A stretch of DNA of 15,150 nt from [Eubacterium] saphenum. GTDB lineage: Bacteria; Bacillota; Clostridia; Oscillospirales; Ruminococcaceae. Every line of letters starts with the position of its first letter. Position 1 is the first letter of the stretch. The stretch lies in contig SFHN01000011.1 in assembly GCA_004555635.1 (NCBI GenBank), positions 1 to 15,150 on the forward strand, in the 5' to 3' direction. Of the stretch, positions 1-7,903 are shown one piece after another. The position numbers and the translations under genes are program-made. A model generated the notes under the pieces. It saw only the letters and a list, made by a program, of their open reading frames with translations, was not told the origin of the DNA and made no database searches.

Positions 1-44
1 AGTTCCTCGCGCGACAGGGATAAAATGTCCTTCTTTTGTTCCAT
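1..44 (-). CDS. rlmN: Partial 5' end of dual-specificity rRNA/tRNA adenine-C2 methyltransferase RlmN
   Basis: Only the first 14 codons are in the window. They read MEQKKDILSLSREEL (the last residue from an incomplete codon), which matches the usual RlmN beginning (an 'xKKDIxSLxxEEL' helix). RlmN is a radical-SAM enzyme that methylates C2 of A2503 in 23S rRNA and A37 of some tRNAs; none of its catalytic residues lie in the visible part. The ATG at 42-44 directly abuts the TAA of rsmB, and an AGGAG ribosome binding site lies inside the rsmB tail, so the two genes are translationally linked. The order rsmB-rlmN is standard in Firmicutes, and this context is the main support for the name. The gene continues off the left edge. 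Confidence 0.75.
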   Translation of the reverse strand, partial: MEQKKDILSLSREE

Positions 45-1364
45 TTATTTGTTTCTCCTGAATGACGCCGTGAAAAAGCCGTCTCCGCCGTTTTCGGTCG
101 GGAAATAGGTGCGCTTGTAGCTGTTTTCCGCGCCCGTGTACGGCACGGGCTGAACAAGCGGCGTGAAGTCGGGGTGGGATTTCAGAAAAGCCTCGGCTAC
201 GTCGTCGTTCTCCGCGCGCGACAGCGTGCAGGTGGAATATACGAGCGTTCCGCCCGGCTTAACATAAAGCGCGGCGTTGTCGAGAATAGCGCGCTGAATT
301 TTCGGAAGCTCCTCAAACTCGGCGGGGTTCTTGTACTTTATCTCGGGCTTTCTTCTGATAACGCCAAGACCCGAGCAGGGCACGTCGCAAAGCACCCTGT
401 CCGCCTCGGGGATACCGTCGTTGCGGACACAGGCATCGTTTTGAACCGCCTCGACAATCCGTATCCCGAGCCGCTGCGCACCGCTGCGGATAAGTCCAAC
501 TCGCGCGTCGTGCAAATCCATACTGATAATCCGCCCGCGGTTAAGCATAAGCTGCGCCATAGTGAAGGTTTTTCCGCCGGGCGCCGCGCACATATCAAGC
601 ACGGTTTCGTTCACAATCGGTCTTAGCGTAAGGCAGCAAAGCTGCGAGCTTATGTCCTGTATATGGAAAAGCCCCTCGGAAAACGCCTTGCTTTTTTCAA
701 GGTCGCCCGTTTTCCCGAGCTTAAGGCAGTGCTCGATTTCGGGGTGCTTTTCCGCGGAAATCCCCTCCTTAGCGAGCGCTTTTATCAGCTCGTCGTCGCT
801 GCATTTTATCGTGTTTACGCGGGCGTAAACGGGCGGCTTTCCGAGAGATACCTCCAGCGCCTGCACCGCGCGCTCCAGCCCGTATTCGTTGATAAGCTTT
901 TCCGCAAGCCACAGCGGCGCGGAAAACTCCGTGGACAGTCGCTCGCTTTTGCTAAGCCCCTTATAATCCACGCGCTTTTTGTTGCGGATAAAGCTTCTGA
1001 GCATTCCGTTTACAAAGCCGCCCGCGCTCATAACGCCGAGCTTTTTGCAGAGCTTTACGCTCTCGTTTACCGCGGCGCTTTCGGGCACGCCCTCCATATA
1101 CAAAAGCTGATAGAAGCCCATACGAAGAATGGTTACAACCGCGCTGTCAAGCTTTTTGAACGGGGTTTTGCTGTTTTGCGCGATGATGTAGTCGAGCGTC
1201 ATTTTCCGCTCGGTCGCTCCGTAAAAAAGCGCCGCCGCAAACGCCCTGTCGCGCTCGGACAGCCCGCTTTCAGCAAGCGCGCCGTCAAGCAGAATGTTGG
1301 AATACGCTTCGCTGCTGTCCATTTTCATAAGCAGCTTTGCGGCTGTCAGCCTTGCGTCTGCCAT
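45..1364 (-). CDS. rsmB: 16S rRNA (cytosine-967-C5)-methyltransferase RsmB
   Basis: Cytosolic enzyme that transfers methyl from SAM to C5 of C967 of 16S rRNA. The 439-residue protein has an N-terminal NusB-like helical domain (about 1-135) and a C-terminal Rossmann methyltransferase. Visible motifs are DMCAAPGGKT (257-266, SAM binding), CDVPCSGLG (326-334, with C330, the motif IV cysteine) and YSTCTL (376-381, with C379), the two-cysteine pair of m5C RNA methyltransferases. Motif IV usually reads DAPCSG; here the alanine is valine. The open frame extends 32 codons upstream to 1460, but that would overlap the GNAT gene. The ATG at 1362-1364 has AGAAAGG about 9 nt upstream and starts where the family does, so it is chosen. 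It lies 20 bp after the GNAT gene and abuts rlmN. Confidence 0.93.
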   Translation of the reverse strand: MADARLTAAKLLMKMDSSEAYSNILLDGALAESGLSERDRAFAAALFYGATERKMTLDYIIAQNSKTPFKKLDSAVVTILRMGFYQLLYMEGVPESAAVNESVKLCKKLGVMSAGGFVNGMLRSFIRNKKRVDYKGLSKSERLSTEFSAPLWLAEKLINEYGLERAVQALEVSLGKPPVYARVNTIKCSDDELIKALAKEGISAEKHPEIEHCLKLGKTGDLEKSKAFSEGLFHIQDISSQLCCLTLRPIVNETVLDMCAAPGGKTFTMAQLMLNRGRIISMDLHDARVGLIRSGAQRLGIRIVEAVQNDACVRNDGIPEADRVLCDVPCSGLGVIRRKPEIKYKNPAEFEELPKIQRAILDNAALYVKPGGTLVYSTCTLSRAENDDVAEAFLKSHPDFTPLVQPVPYTGAENSYKRTYFPTENGGDGFFTASFRRNK

Positions 1365-1384
1365 TATGTCAAACCTTTCTGAAG

Positions 1385-2188
1385 TTACTTTAGCTGCTTT
1401 AACTGCTTCTCGCCTAAGCGGAATTTCAGCACCGTTTCTGCGCCAAGCTTCCCATACCACCCGTCAAGCGCGGTGTAATGAATAAACGCGGCGCCGCAGC
1501 CCATTTCTGCGAGCATTTTTCCCGCGAGGTAAACCATAGCAAGCCCCGCGCCTTTTTTCCGCTCTGACGGCACCGTGCCTACGCAGCCGATGTTTCCGAC
1601 CTTTGCCGTGCCGTCGGAGATAAGGCAGCGGCAGCTTTCGTCCGTTATGCAAAACGACGCGATTTTGTCGCCGCGCATTCCGCAGAAGAAGCTTCCGTCC
1701 TCCGTGAAATACTGCACCCACTCCTCGTCAACCGAAGCGACAGCCGCCCTTAGCCGCTCAATATCGCCGGTGTAGGGCGCAAACGTAATATCCTCGGGGA
1801 TAGGCGGCTTTTTCATATCCGTCAAATCCAGCCGCATTTCGCAGAATTCTTCGCCGAGCGTATAACCGCTATTGCGGAAAAACTCCGCGCTTTCCGCTGT
1901 CGCACCGGGGGAAATCTCCCCGCCGAGGCGCGCCGCGTCAAACGAAGCGCAAATGTGCCGCTCGCATTGTTCAAGCAGGGCGCTGCCGATTTTTCGCCCC
2001 TGCTTTTGCGGGTGGACAGCAAGCAGGGTTATCCTGTCGCCGCATACCACCGCAAAGCCGCCGTCCGCGCGGAAAACACGTCCGCTGTCATAGCCCGAAA
2101 GCTCAATAAACAGCTCCTCCGTCAGCTTTAGCTGCGGAAAGCACGCGCGGAATATTCCGTAATCGGCAGAACGATTTTCCGCGCTCAT
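1385..2188 (-). CDS. Tandem GNAT-domain N-acetyltransferase, substrate unknown
   Basis: A 267-residue protein with two GNAT folds. The N-terminal half shows the acetyl-CoA-binding motif A at about 54-73 (L-A-V-H-P-x-K-Q-G-R-K-I-G-S-A-L-L). The C-terminal half shows a second, degenerate copy at about 198-218 (G-C-V-G-T-V-P-S-E-R-K-K-G-A-G), followed by an HYTALDGWYGKLG segment (237-249) typical of the end of a GNAT domain. It should transfer an acetyl group from acetyl-CoA to an amine, but nothing visible identifies the acceptor. It has no signal peptide or membrane segment. Its ATG overlaps the TGA of the upstream peptidase gene (ATGA), and it has only a weak own binding site (GAAAAGAAG), so translational coupling is likely. 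It is an insert in the usual fmt-rsmB order. It is not RimI, which is a single domain of about 150 residues. Confidence 0.8.
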   Translation of the reverse strand: MSAENRSADYGIFRACFPQLKLTEELFIELSGYDSGRVFRADGGFAVVCGDRITLLAVHPQKQGRKIGSALLEQCERHICASFDAARLGGEISPGATAESAEFFRNSGYTLGEEFCEMRLDLTDMKKPPIPEDITFAPYTGDIERLRAAVASVDEEWVQYFTEDGSFFCGMRGDKIASFCITDESCRCLISDGTAKVGNIGCVGTVPSERKKGAGLAMVYLAGKMLAEMGCGAAFIHYTALDGWYGKLGAETVLKFRLGEKQLKQLK

Positions 2189-2910
2189 CTTCTTTTCGAG
2201 CGGGAAACAAGCCGCAGAAGCTGCGTCAGCGCAACCGCGAGCGCCGCAACATAGGTCATAGCCGCCGCAAACAGCGTCTTTCTCGCCGCGGGAAGCTCGT
2301 CGCGGACGAGTATGTTCATATCCTCCAGAGTGCGAAGCGCGCGTATCGACGCGTTGAACTCAACGGGAAGCGTAACAAGCTGAAAAAGCACAACCGCGAA
2401 GAACAGCACAATGCCGATATTAACAAGTAACGGCAGGCTGAACAAAATGCCCGCAAGAAAAACGTACAGGTAAAGCCTTGAGCTTAGATTTACCACGGGG
2501 ACAATAGCCGTGCGTATCTTAATCGGGAGATAGCCCTTGTCGTGCTGTATCGCGTGGCCGCATTCGTGCGCCGCAACTGCGATTGCGGAAAGCGACGTGC
2601 TGCTGTAAACGCTGTCGGACAGCGAAACCACGTTGGTGCGCAGGTCGTAGTGGTCGGTGAGGTTTCCGCCGACGTGCATTATCGTTACAAAGGTCAGCCC
2701 GTTTGCGTCAAGGATTTCCCGTGCAGCTTCGGCGGCGGTTATCCCGCGTATATTCGAGGTTCCCGCGTACTTTTTGAACGTAAGCTTTACGCCCGCGGAA
2801 GCTATCATCGCTAAAATCATTGCGGCAATGCAAAGCAAGTAGGTTGTCATATACCCGCCGCCGAAAAGCTCCGCGCGCCTTGCCGCGATTGCAAGAAGCA
2901 TTGTATTCAT
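2185..2910 (-). CDS. YugP-family membrane zinc metallopeptidase (Zn_peptidase_2)
   Basis: Integral membrane protein of 241 residues from the chosen start, close to the roughly 225 usual for YugP. The zinc motif HECGH lies at 115-119 (two histidine ligands and the catalytic glutamate). E184 in LPVEFNAS (181-188) fits the third ligand position of this family. Hydrophobic segments lie at about 21-41, 136-156, 158-182 and 213-235, so it should be an inner-membrane protease; its natural substrate is not known. The open frame starts at a GTG (2917-2919) that is immediately next to the AAAGGAG site, too close for use. The ATG at 2908-2910 has that site 8 nt upstream and is preferred; a second in-frame ATG at 2848-2850 lacks a good site. 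In Firmicutes this gene is often next to fmt and rsmB, as here. Confidence 0.85.
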   Translation of the reverse strand: MNTMLLAIAARRAELFGGGYMTTYLLCIAAMILAMIASAGVKLTFKKYAGTSNIRGITAAEAAREILDANGLTFVTIMHVGGNLTDHYDLRTNVVSLSDSVYSSTSLSAIAVAAHECGHAIQHDKGYLPIKIRTAIVPVVNLSSRLYLYVFLAGILFSLPLLVNIGIVLFFAVVLFQLVTLPVEFNASIRALRTLEDMNILVRDELPAARKTLFAAAMTYVAALAVALTQLLRLVSRSKRR

Positions 2911-2946
2911 AAGCCACACTCCTTTTGTGTATATCTGTACCGTAAA

Positions 2947-3879
2947 CTATCCCAGCTTTGTGCCGGCGGCAAGCTTTTTTCCGCGAAGATATGCGGCGGT
3001 GTCCATACGCTTTCCGCCCTCGGGCTGTATCTCGAGAAGCTCAAGCGCCTGCCCGTCGCCGCAGGCTACCGCAAACCGCTGCTCGTCGCAGACCGTGCCT
3101 GCGGGCGCGTTTGTATCGCCGCCTAATTCAGCCGCGAAAACCTTAAGCCGCTTTCCCTCCAGCAGGGTGTATGCGCAGGGCGACGACGACATCGCGCGGA
3201 TAAAGTCGTACACCTGCTTTGCGGGCTTCGAAAAGTCAATCAGAAGCTCCTCCTTGCTTATCATCGAAGCGTAGCAGGTGTCGCCCGTCTGCGGCTCACG
3301 CACTGCCGTGCCGGTTTCGAGCGCTTCAAGCGTCTTTACGATAAGCGCCGCCCCCTGCGCGGAGAGCGCGTCGTGAAGCTCGCTGCCCGTCATTTCGGGA
3401 GAAATCTCGGTTTCGGCTTTCATTATCATATCGCCCGTGTCAAGCCCCTGCGCCATATACATTGTCGTTACGCCCGACACGGTATCGCCCGCCTCAATGC
3501 ACCGCTGAATCGGCGCAGCCCCGCGCCAGCGCGGAAGAAGAGAAGCGTGAACGTTTATGCAGCCGTATTTCGGCAAATCAAGTATCTCTGTCGGCAAAAT
3601 CTGCCCGTATGCCACGACGACAATGCAGTCGGGGTTTATTTCGCGCAGGGCTTCCAGCGATTTCTCCGCGTCCTCGCCCTTTCGAAGCGAAGCGGGCTGA
3701 TAAACCGCAATGCCGTGCTTCAGTGCGCACTCCTTCACGGGGGTCATCTGCACCTGCTTTCCGCGGTTTCGCGGCTTGTCCTGCTGCGTAAACACGGCGG
3801 CAACCTCGTGCCCCGCTTCAATCAGCGCTTCAAGGCAGGCGAGCGAGAACACGGGAGTTCCCATAAAAACAAGCTTCAT
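2947..3879 (-). CDS. fmt: Methionyl-tRNA formyltransferase
   Basis: Formylates Met-tRNAfMet with 10-formyltetrahydrofolate, giving the initiator tRNA for bacterial translation. The 310-residue protein has the N-terminal formyltransferase Rossmann domain (about 1-200) and a C-terminal OB-like tRNA-binding domain (about 203-305). Motifs include MGTPVFS (6-12), the signature NVHASLLPRWRGAAPIQ starting at N109, and GLDTGD ending at D150. N109, H111 and D150 form the expected catalytic triad. The open frame runs 11 codons further upstream, but the ATG at 3877-3879 begins the family's normal MKLVFMGTP, has AGGAGG about 9 nt before it, and overlaps the TGA of the upstream def gene (ATGA). It ends in TAG, 36 bp before the peptidase gene. 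Acting with the two adjacent deformylases, it completes the formylation cycle. Confidence 0.97.
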   Translation of the reverse strand: MKLVFMGTPVFSLACLEALIEAGHEVAAVFTQQDKPRNRGKQVQMTPVKECALKHGIAVYQPASLRKGEDAEKSLEALREINPDCIVVVAYGQILPTEILDLPKYGCINVHASLLPRWRGAAPIQRCIEAGDTVSGVTTMYMAQGLDTGDMIMKAETEISPEMTGSELHDALSAQGAALIVKTLEALETGTAVREPQTGDTCYASMISKEELLIDFSKPAKQVYDFIRAMSSSPCAYTLLEGKRLKVFAAELGGDTNAPAGTVCDEQRFAVACGDGQALELLEIQPEGGKRMDTAAYLRGKKLAAGTKLG

Positions 3880-4355
3880 TCTTCCGTTTCCTCCTGTGTA
3901 TCCTGAGTCCACTCGATAACCTTGTCCGCGTAGAGTATGCCGTTAAGGTGGTCAATTTCGTGGCAGAAAGCGCGCGCAAGCAGCTCCCTGCCCGTGTACT
4001 CAACGGGTCTGCCGTAGCGGTTCTTTGCCTTTACCTTAACCTTCATAGGACGCTTTACAACGCCGCTTTTGCCGGGGCAGCTAAGGCAGCCCTCGTCCTC
4101 GAACTGCTTTCCGCGCATAAGCGTTATTACGGGGTTTACAAGCTCGATTATGCCGTTGTCGTCGTCAACGTCGATAACAACAACGCGCTTCAGCACGCCT
4201 ATCTGCGGCGCGGCAAGCCCTATGCCGTTTGCCTCGGTCATAGTGTCGTACATATCGTCAAGCAGCGTCCAAAGCTCCTCGTTAAACTCGGTGACTTCCT
4301 CGCTGCGCTGTCTTAGCGTTTCGTTTCCGAAAAGCAGAATTTCTCTTACAGCCAT
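3876..4355 (-). CDS. def: Peptide deformylase, second tandem copy
   Basis: Removes the formyl group from the N-terminal methionine of new proteins, as a metal (usually Fe2+) hydrolase. The 159-residue protein has all three family motifs: GIGLAAPQ (44-51), EGCLS (88-92, metal-ligand C90) and HEIDH (132-136, ligands H132 and H136, catalytic E133). It therefore looks active. It aligns without gaps to the neighbouring def copy, with about 80 of 147 positions identical by eye. It differs in an acidic C-terminal tail (WTQDTQEETEE) and in EGCLSCPG versus EGCLSLPG. Its binding site TAAGGAG overlaps the stop of the first copy, only 11 bp upstream, and its TGA overlaps the fmt start. The copy next to fmt is usually the housekeeping one, but both could be. 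Confidence 0.95.
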   Translation of the reverse strand: MAVREILLFGNETLRQRSEEVTEFNEELWTLLDDMYDTMTEANGIGLAAPQIGVLKRVVVIDVDDDNGIIELVNPVITLMRGKQFEDEGCLSCPGKSGVVKRPMKVKVKAKNRYGRPVEYTGRELLARAFCHEIDHLNGILYADKVIEWTQDTQEETEE

Positions 4356-4366
4356 TTTTCTTCTCC

Positions 4367-4819
4367 TTAGTCGGGCTTCTTTATTCTGTCGATAAACAGC
4401 ACTCCGTCGAGATGGTCAATCTCGTGGCAGAACGCGCGGGCAAGCATTCCCTCGCCTGTTATCGTAAACTCCTTGCCGTACCTGTCCTGCGCCTTTACGG
4501 TGACGCGCGCGGGGCGCTCTATATCGCGAAACTCTCCCGGCAGCGACAGGCAGCCCTCCGTGCCGCACTGAACGCCCTCTGCGGACACGATTTCGGGGTT
4601 TACCAGCTCGATTACGCCGTGGTTATCCCTTACGTCGATTACGACAACGCGGCGCAGCATTCCCACCTGCGGCGCGGCAAGCCCCGCGCCCTCCGCTTTC
4701 GCAAGGGTTTCCTTCATATCGTCGAGAAGCGTGTGAAGCTTTTGGTTAAAGTCGGTTATCGGACGGCTTTTCTTGCGCAGAACATCGTCGCCGATTTTTA
4801 CAATTTGTCTTAATGCCAT
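4367..4819 (-). CDS. def: Peptide deformylase, first tandem copy
   Basis: A complete 150-residue deformylase: GAGLAAPQ (44-51), EGCLSLPG (88-95, with C90) and HEIDH (132-136). All metal ligands and the catalytic glutamate are present, so there is no sign of decay. It is the promoter-proximal member of a tandem pair. The short form with EGCLSLPG and a basic end (RIKKPD) is the Gram-positive/short class. The ATG at 4817-4819 has AAAGGAT about 9 nt upstream, 36 bp after the priA stop. Having two adjacent intact def genes in this operon is unusual, because second deformylases in Firmicutes are mostly unlinked. Which copy is essential cannot be told from sequence. Confidence 0.95.
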   Translation of the reverse strand: MALRQIVKIGDDVLRKKSRPITDFNQKLHTLLDDMKETLAKAEGAGLAAPQVGMLRRVVVIDVRDNHGVIELVNPEIVSAEGVQCGTEGCLSLPGEFRDIERPARVTVKAQDRYGKEFTITGEGMLARAFCHEIDHLDGVLFIDRIKKPD

Positions 4820-4855
4820 TATAGTTTATCCTTTCGCTAAAGGTTTTATTATCAA

Positions 4856-7297
4856 TTAGTCCATACTGCCGTTCATATCGGCATAGAAGCTTACGTTTGC
4901 AAAGCGTTGGTCTGAATATGCCTCGCGCAATGTCTTTTCCATCAGCCGCCGAAGCGGGCTGCTGTTTCGGCATTTCACCATAAGGCGAAAGCGGAACCTG
5001 CCGTTAAGCCTGCCGACGGAATTCGGCGCGGGACCTAAAATTTGCAGCGGGATATCCGCGCAGTCTGCCTTGTGGTTTTCGCGCAGCATTGCCGCAAACG
5101 CACGCGCCGCAGTTTCGCAGGTTTTTTCCGAAAGCGAGGAAAAGCCCACTGAAATCACGTCGCAGAACGGCGGAAGCAGCATTGTTTCCCGCAGCTTTAT
5201 TTCCTCGTCAAAAAAGCTCGGGTAGTCCTGCTTCGCCGCTAAATTCAGGACGTAATGCTCGGGAGAAAAGGTCTGTATAAGCGCTCTGCCGCGCTTTCCT
5301 CCGCGCCCCGAGCGCCCGACAACCTGCGTTATCAGCGAGAACGTCCGCTCATATGCGCGAAAATCTCCCGCATAAAGCGAGTTGTCGGTTTTAAGCACTC
5401 CGACAAGCGTCACGTTCGGGAAATCCAACCCCTTCGCTATCATCTGCGTGCCGACGATGATGTCGTATTTTCCCTCGGCAAACTCCCCGAACCTGCGTTC
5501 GAACGCGTTTTTGGTCGAGGTCGTGTCGGCGTCCATACGCAGTATTCTCGCGGACGGAAAACGCTCGGAAATCTCGTCCTCAATGCGCTGCGTGCCGGTG
5601 CCTTTCATCGCGAAGAATCTGCTGCCGCATTTTGCGCATACGCTGTCCATTCGCCTGATATAGCCGCAGTAGTGGCAGATTACGCTGCCGTTTACCTTGT
5701 GATAGGTCAGCGGCAGTGAGCAATTCGGGCAGCTTATCGGCGCACCGCAGGACGCGCAGCGAACGCTTGTGTGATATCCCCTGCGGTTAAGCAGCAGGAT
5801 TGACTGCTCGCCGCGCTCGAGGTTTGCCTCAAGCTCGTTTATAAGCGGCGCGCTGAACACGGAGCTGTTTCCCTGCGCCGCCTCCTCGCGCATATCCACC
5901 ATATACACATCGGGCAGCCCCGCGTTGTTGTAGCGCTCGTCAAGCTCGAAAAGGCTGTACCTTCCCGTCTTTGCAAAGTAGCAGCTTTCCAGCGACGGCG
6001 TTGCGCTCGCGAGAAGCAAAAGCGCGTTGTGCGCGAAGCAGCGCTGCTTTGCGATATCCCGCGCGTGATAGCGCGGCGCGCTCTCGGATTTGTAGGAGCC
6101 TTCGCCCTCCTCGTCAATGACGACAATGCCCAGATTGCTCACGGGGGCGAACACGGCGCTTCTTGTGCCGATTACAATGCGCGCTTTGCCCTCTTTTATG
6201 CGGCGGTATTCGTCGGCGCGCTCTCCGAGCGACAGCCCCGAGTGCATTATCGCAACCTCACCCCCGAACAGGCGGCGGAACTTTCCCACCATCTGCGGGG
6301 TCAGGGATATCTCGGGAACAAGCATTATTGCGCTTTTGCCCTGCGACAGCGCCCGCTCAATCAGCTTTATGAAAACCGAGGTCTTTCCGCTGCCCGTTAC
6401 TCCGCGCAGCAGAGCGCATTTCGGCGCGCTTTCGTTCATAAGCGCAAGCAGCCCGTCGAAAACCTCCTGCTGCTTCTTTGAAAAGATGATGTCCGAGGGG
6501 CTTTCGACAGCGTCCTCCGAAGGCTCGGTGCGGAAAACCACGTTTTCGTACTGCTCAAGTATGTCCTTCTCGCAAAGCCGCTTTACGACTGCGGGAGTTA
6601 CCGTGCAGGCATAGCACACCTCTCTCACGGAGGCGCTTTCGCTGCCCTCGACAAAGTTCACTACCGCGCGCTGCTTCGGCGTCAGCTTTATCCCCTCGGC
6701 GGGATTATCAGACAGCTTAACCATCTGCACAGCCTCGTCGCCTACGCGCCGCTTCAGCACGCTGTCCTCGATAAGCGCGCCCTTTTCGAGCAGCGCTTTT
6801 ACGCACCGCCCGCCGTCGCGCGCGTTTTCCGCGGCAATAGCGCTTTCAAGCTCAAAGCGGTCGCCCGCCGCGCCGAGAATGTCCAGCACCCGCCGCTCGT
6901 TTTCGTCAAGCTCGCCCGAAAACGCGGCTGACAGGCTGTAATGTGTTTTCAGCGAATAGCCAAGCCCCGGCGGGAGAATTGCGCGGAACGCGTCAAAGTA
7001 GGTGCAGAACGTGTTGTCGCGTATCCATCTGCACAGGCGCAGCAGCTCCTCGTTTATAACCGGCGCTTCGTCTGCAGCGGAGCGGACAGGCTTCAGGCGC
7101 TGCGACGGCTCGGCGGCTCTCACCGCGAAAACAAGCCCTATGCGCTTCTTGTTGCCCCTGCCGAACGGCACTACAACCCGCACCCCCGGCACAACCGCTT
7201 CGCGCAGGCTGTCGGGGATTTCATAGCTGAAAAGCATATCGAAGCCGTAGAGCGTTCCCTCAACGGCGATGTCCGCGCACAGCCGCTCGTGCATCAT
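4856..7297 (-). CDS. priA: Primosomal protein N', replication-restart helicase PriA
   Basis: Superfamily 2 3'-to-5' DNA helicase that recognises stalled forks and reloads the replisome. At 813 residues it is close to the Bacillus form (about 800). In order it shows an N-terminal DNA-binding domain (about 1-110), a winged-helix-like segment (about 205-260), Walker A GVTGSGKT (299-306), motif II DEEG (395-398), a zinc domain with four cysteine pairs (C514/C517, C523/C526, C541/C544, C554/C557) and the C-terminal helicase lobe with QVVGRSGRGG (658-667). Motif II usually reads DEEH; here the histidine is glycine, although the DEE core is kept. The start is one of two consecutive ATGs (7292-7297) with AAGGG upstream, and the first ATG directly abuts the gmk stop. 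It is co-transcribed with gmk and def. Confidence 0.96.
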   Translation of the reverse strand: MMHERLCADIAVEGTLYGFDMLFSYEIPDSLREAVVPGVRVVVPFGRGNKKRIGLVFAVRAAEPSQRLKPVRSAADEAPVINEELLRLCRWIRDNTFCTYFDAFRAILPPGLGYSLKTHYSLSAAFSGELDENERRVLDILGAAGDRFELESAIAAENARDGGRCVKALLEKGALIEDSVLKRRVGDEAVQMVKLSDNPAEGIKLTPKQRAVVNFVEGSESASVREVCYACTVTPAVVKRLCEKDILEQYENVVFRTEPSEDAVESPSDIIFSKKQQEVFDGLLALMNESAPKCALLRGVTGSGKTSVFIKLIERALSQGKSAIMLVPEISLTPQMVGKFRRLFGGEVAIMHSGLSLGERADEYRRIKEGKARIVIGTRSAVFAPVSNLGIVVIDEEGEGSYKSESAPRYHARDIAKQRCFAHNALLLLASATPSLESCYFAKTGRYSLFELDERYNNAGLPDVYMVDMREEAAQGNSSVFSAPLINELEANLERGEQSILLLNRRGYHTSVRCASCGAPISCPNCSLPLTYHKVNGSVICHYCGYIRRMDSVCAKCGSRFFAMKGTGTQRIEDEISERFPSARILRMDADTTSTKNAFERRFGEFAEGKYDIIVGTQMIAKGLDFPNVTLVGVLKTDNSLYAGDFRAYERTFSLITQVVGRSGRGGKRGRALIQTFSPEHYVLNLAAKQDYPSFFDEEIKLRETMLLPPFCDVISVGFSSLSEKTCETAARAFAAMLRENHKADCADIPLQILGPAPNSVGRLNGRFRFRLMVKCRNSSPLRRLMEKTLREAYSDQRFANVSFYADMNGSMD

Positions 7298-7903
7298 TTA
7301 ATCACCCTTTATCGAACGCAGAAGCTCCGCGTTTCTCGCTGCGCGGAGTTTTTCCGCGCGGATTACCGCGAGCAGGTCGTCAACCGCCTTTTCAAGCTCG
7401 CCGTTTACTATGTAATAGTCGTAGTTTTTCGCAAATTCAAGCTCGCTTTTCGCCTGCTTTGTCCGAAGGATAATCTTGTCCTCGGTTTCGGTTCCGCGAT
7501 TGCGAAGCCTGCGCTCAAGCTCGGCGAGCGACGGCGGGAGTATGAAAACAAGGCAGCACTCGGGGAAAATGCGCTTTATGTTCATCGCGCCCTCTACCTC
7601 GATTTTGAGGATAACGTCCTTGCCCTCGGCAAGCAAATCCTCAACGCCCTTTCGCGGCGTGCCGTAGTAGTTGCCGCAGTATTCGGTGTATTCCAGCACC
7701 TCGCCGCCCTTTATCATACGCTCAAACTCGTCGCGGGTGCGGAAATGGTAGTGAACCCCGTCAACCTCGCCCTCGCGCGGGGCGCGGGTTGTTGCCGAAA
7801 CGGAATACCCCACGGTGTCCGTCTTTTTGAAAAGCTGCTCGAGAATGGTGTCCTTTCCGCAGCCCGCAGGCGCGGATACCACAAAAAGCAATCCCTTATT
7901 CAT
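7298..7903 (-). CDS. gmk: Guanylate kinase
   Basis: Phosphorylates GMP to GDP with ATP, feeding GTP, dGTP and (p)ppGpp pools. The 201-residue protein matches the usual length. It has a P-loop (APAGCGKDT, 11-19), the GMP-binding stretch [16 protein letters not shown] (34-49), Y80 and neighbouring residues in NYYGTPR (79-85), and [12 protein letters not shown] (136-147). The P-loop differs from the standard GPSGxGKGT: alanine replaces the first glycine, and aspartate follows GK. The normally IDVQGA segment reads IEVEGA (101-106). The frame is open for 50 more codons upstream, but these run over remA. The ATG at 7901-7903 has GGAGG 8-9 nt upstream and overlaps the last 8 bp of remA, so it is chosen. 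The pair remA-gmk is highly conserved in Firmicutes. Confidence 0.96.
   Translation of the reverse strand: MNKGLLFVVSAPAGCGKDTILEQLFKKTDTVGYSVSATTRAPREGEVDGVHYHFRTRDEFERMIKGGEVLEYTEYCGNYYGTPRKGVEDLLAEGKDVILKIEVEGAMNIKRIFPECCLVFILPPSLAELERRLRNRGTETEDKIILRTKQAKSELEFAKNYDYYIVNGELEKAVDDLLAVIRAEKLRAARNAELLRSIKGD

Noticed and set aside
1365..1460. Upstream extension of rsmB (32 extra codons)
   Set aside because: It overlaps the GNAT gene, and the internal ATG has a good binding site and matches the family start.
3880..3912. Upstream extension of fmt (11 extra codons)
   Set aside because: It overlaps the def coding end; AGGAGG sits before the internal ATG at 3877-3879.
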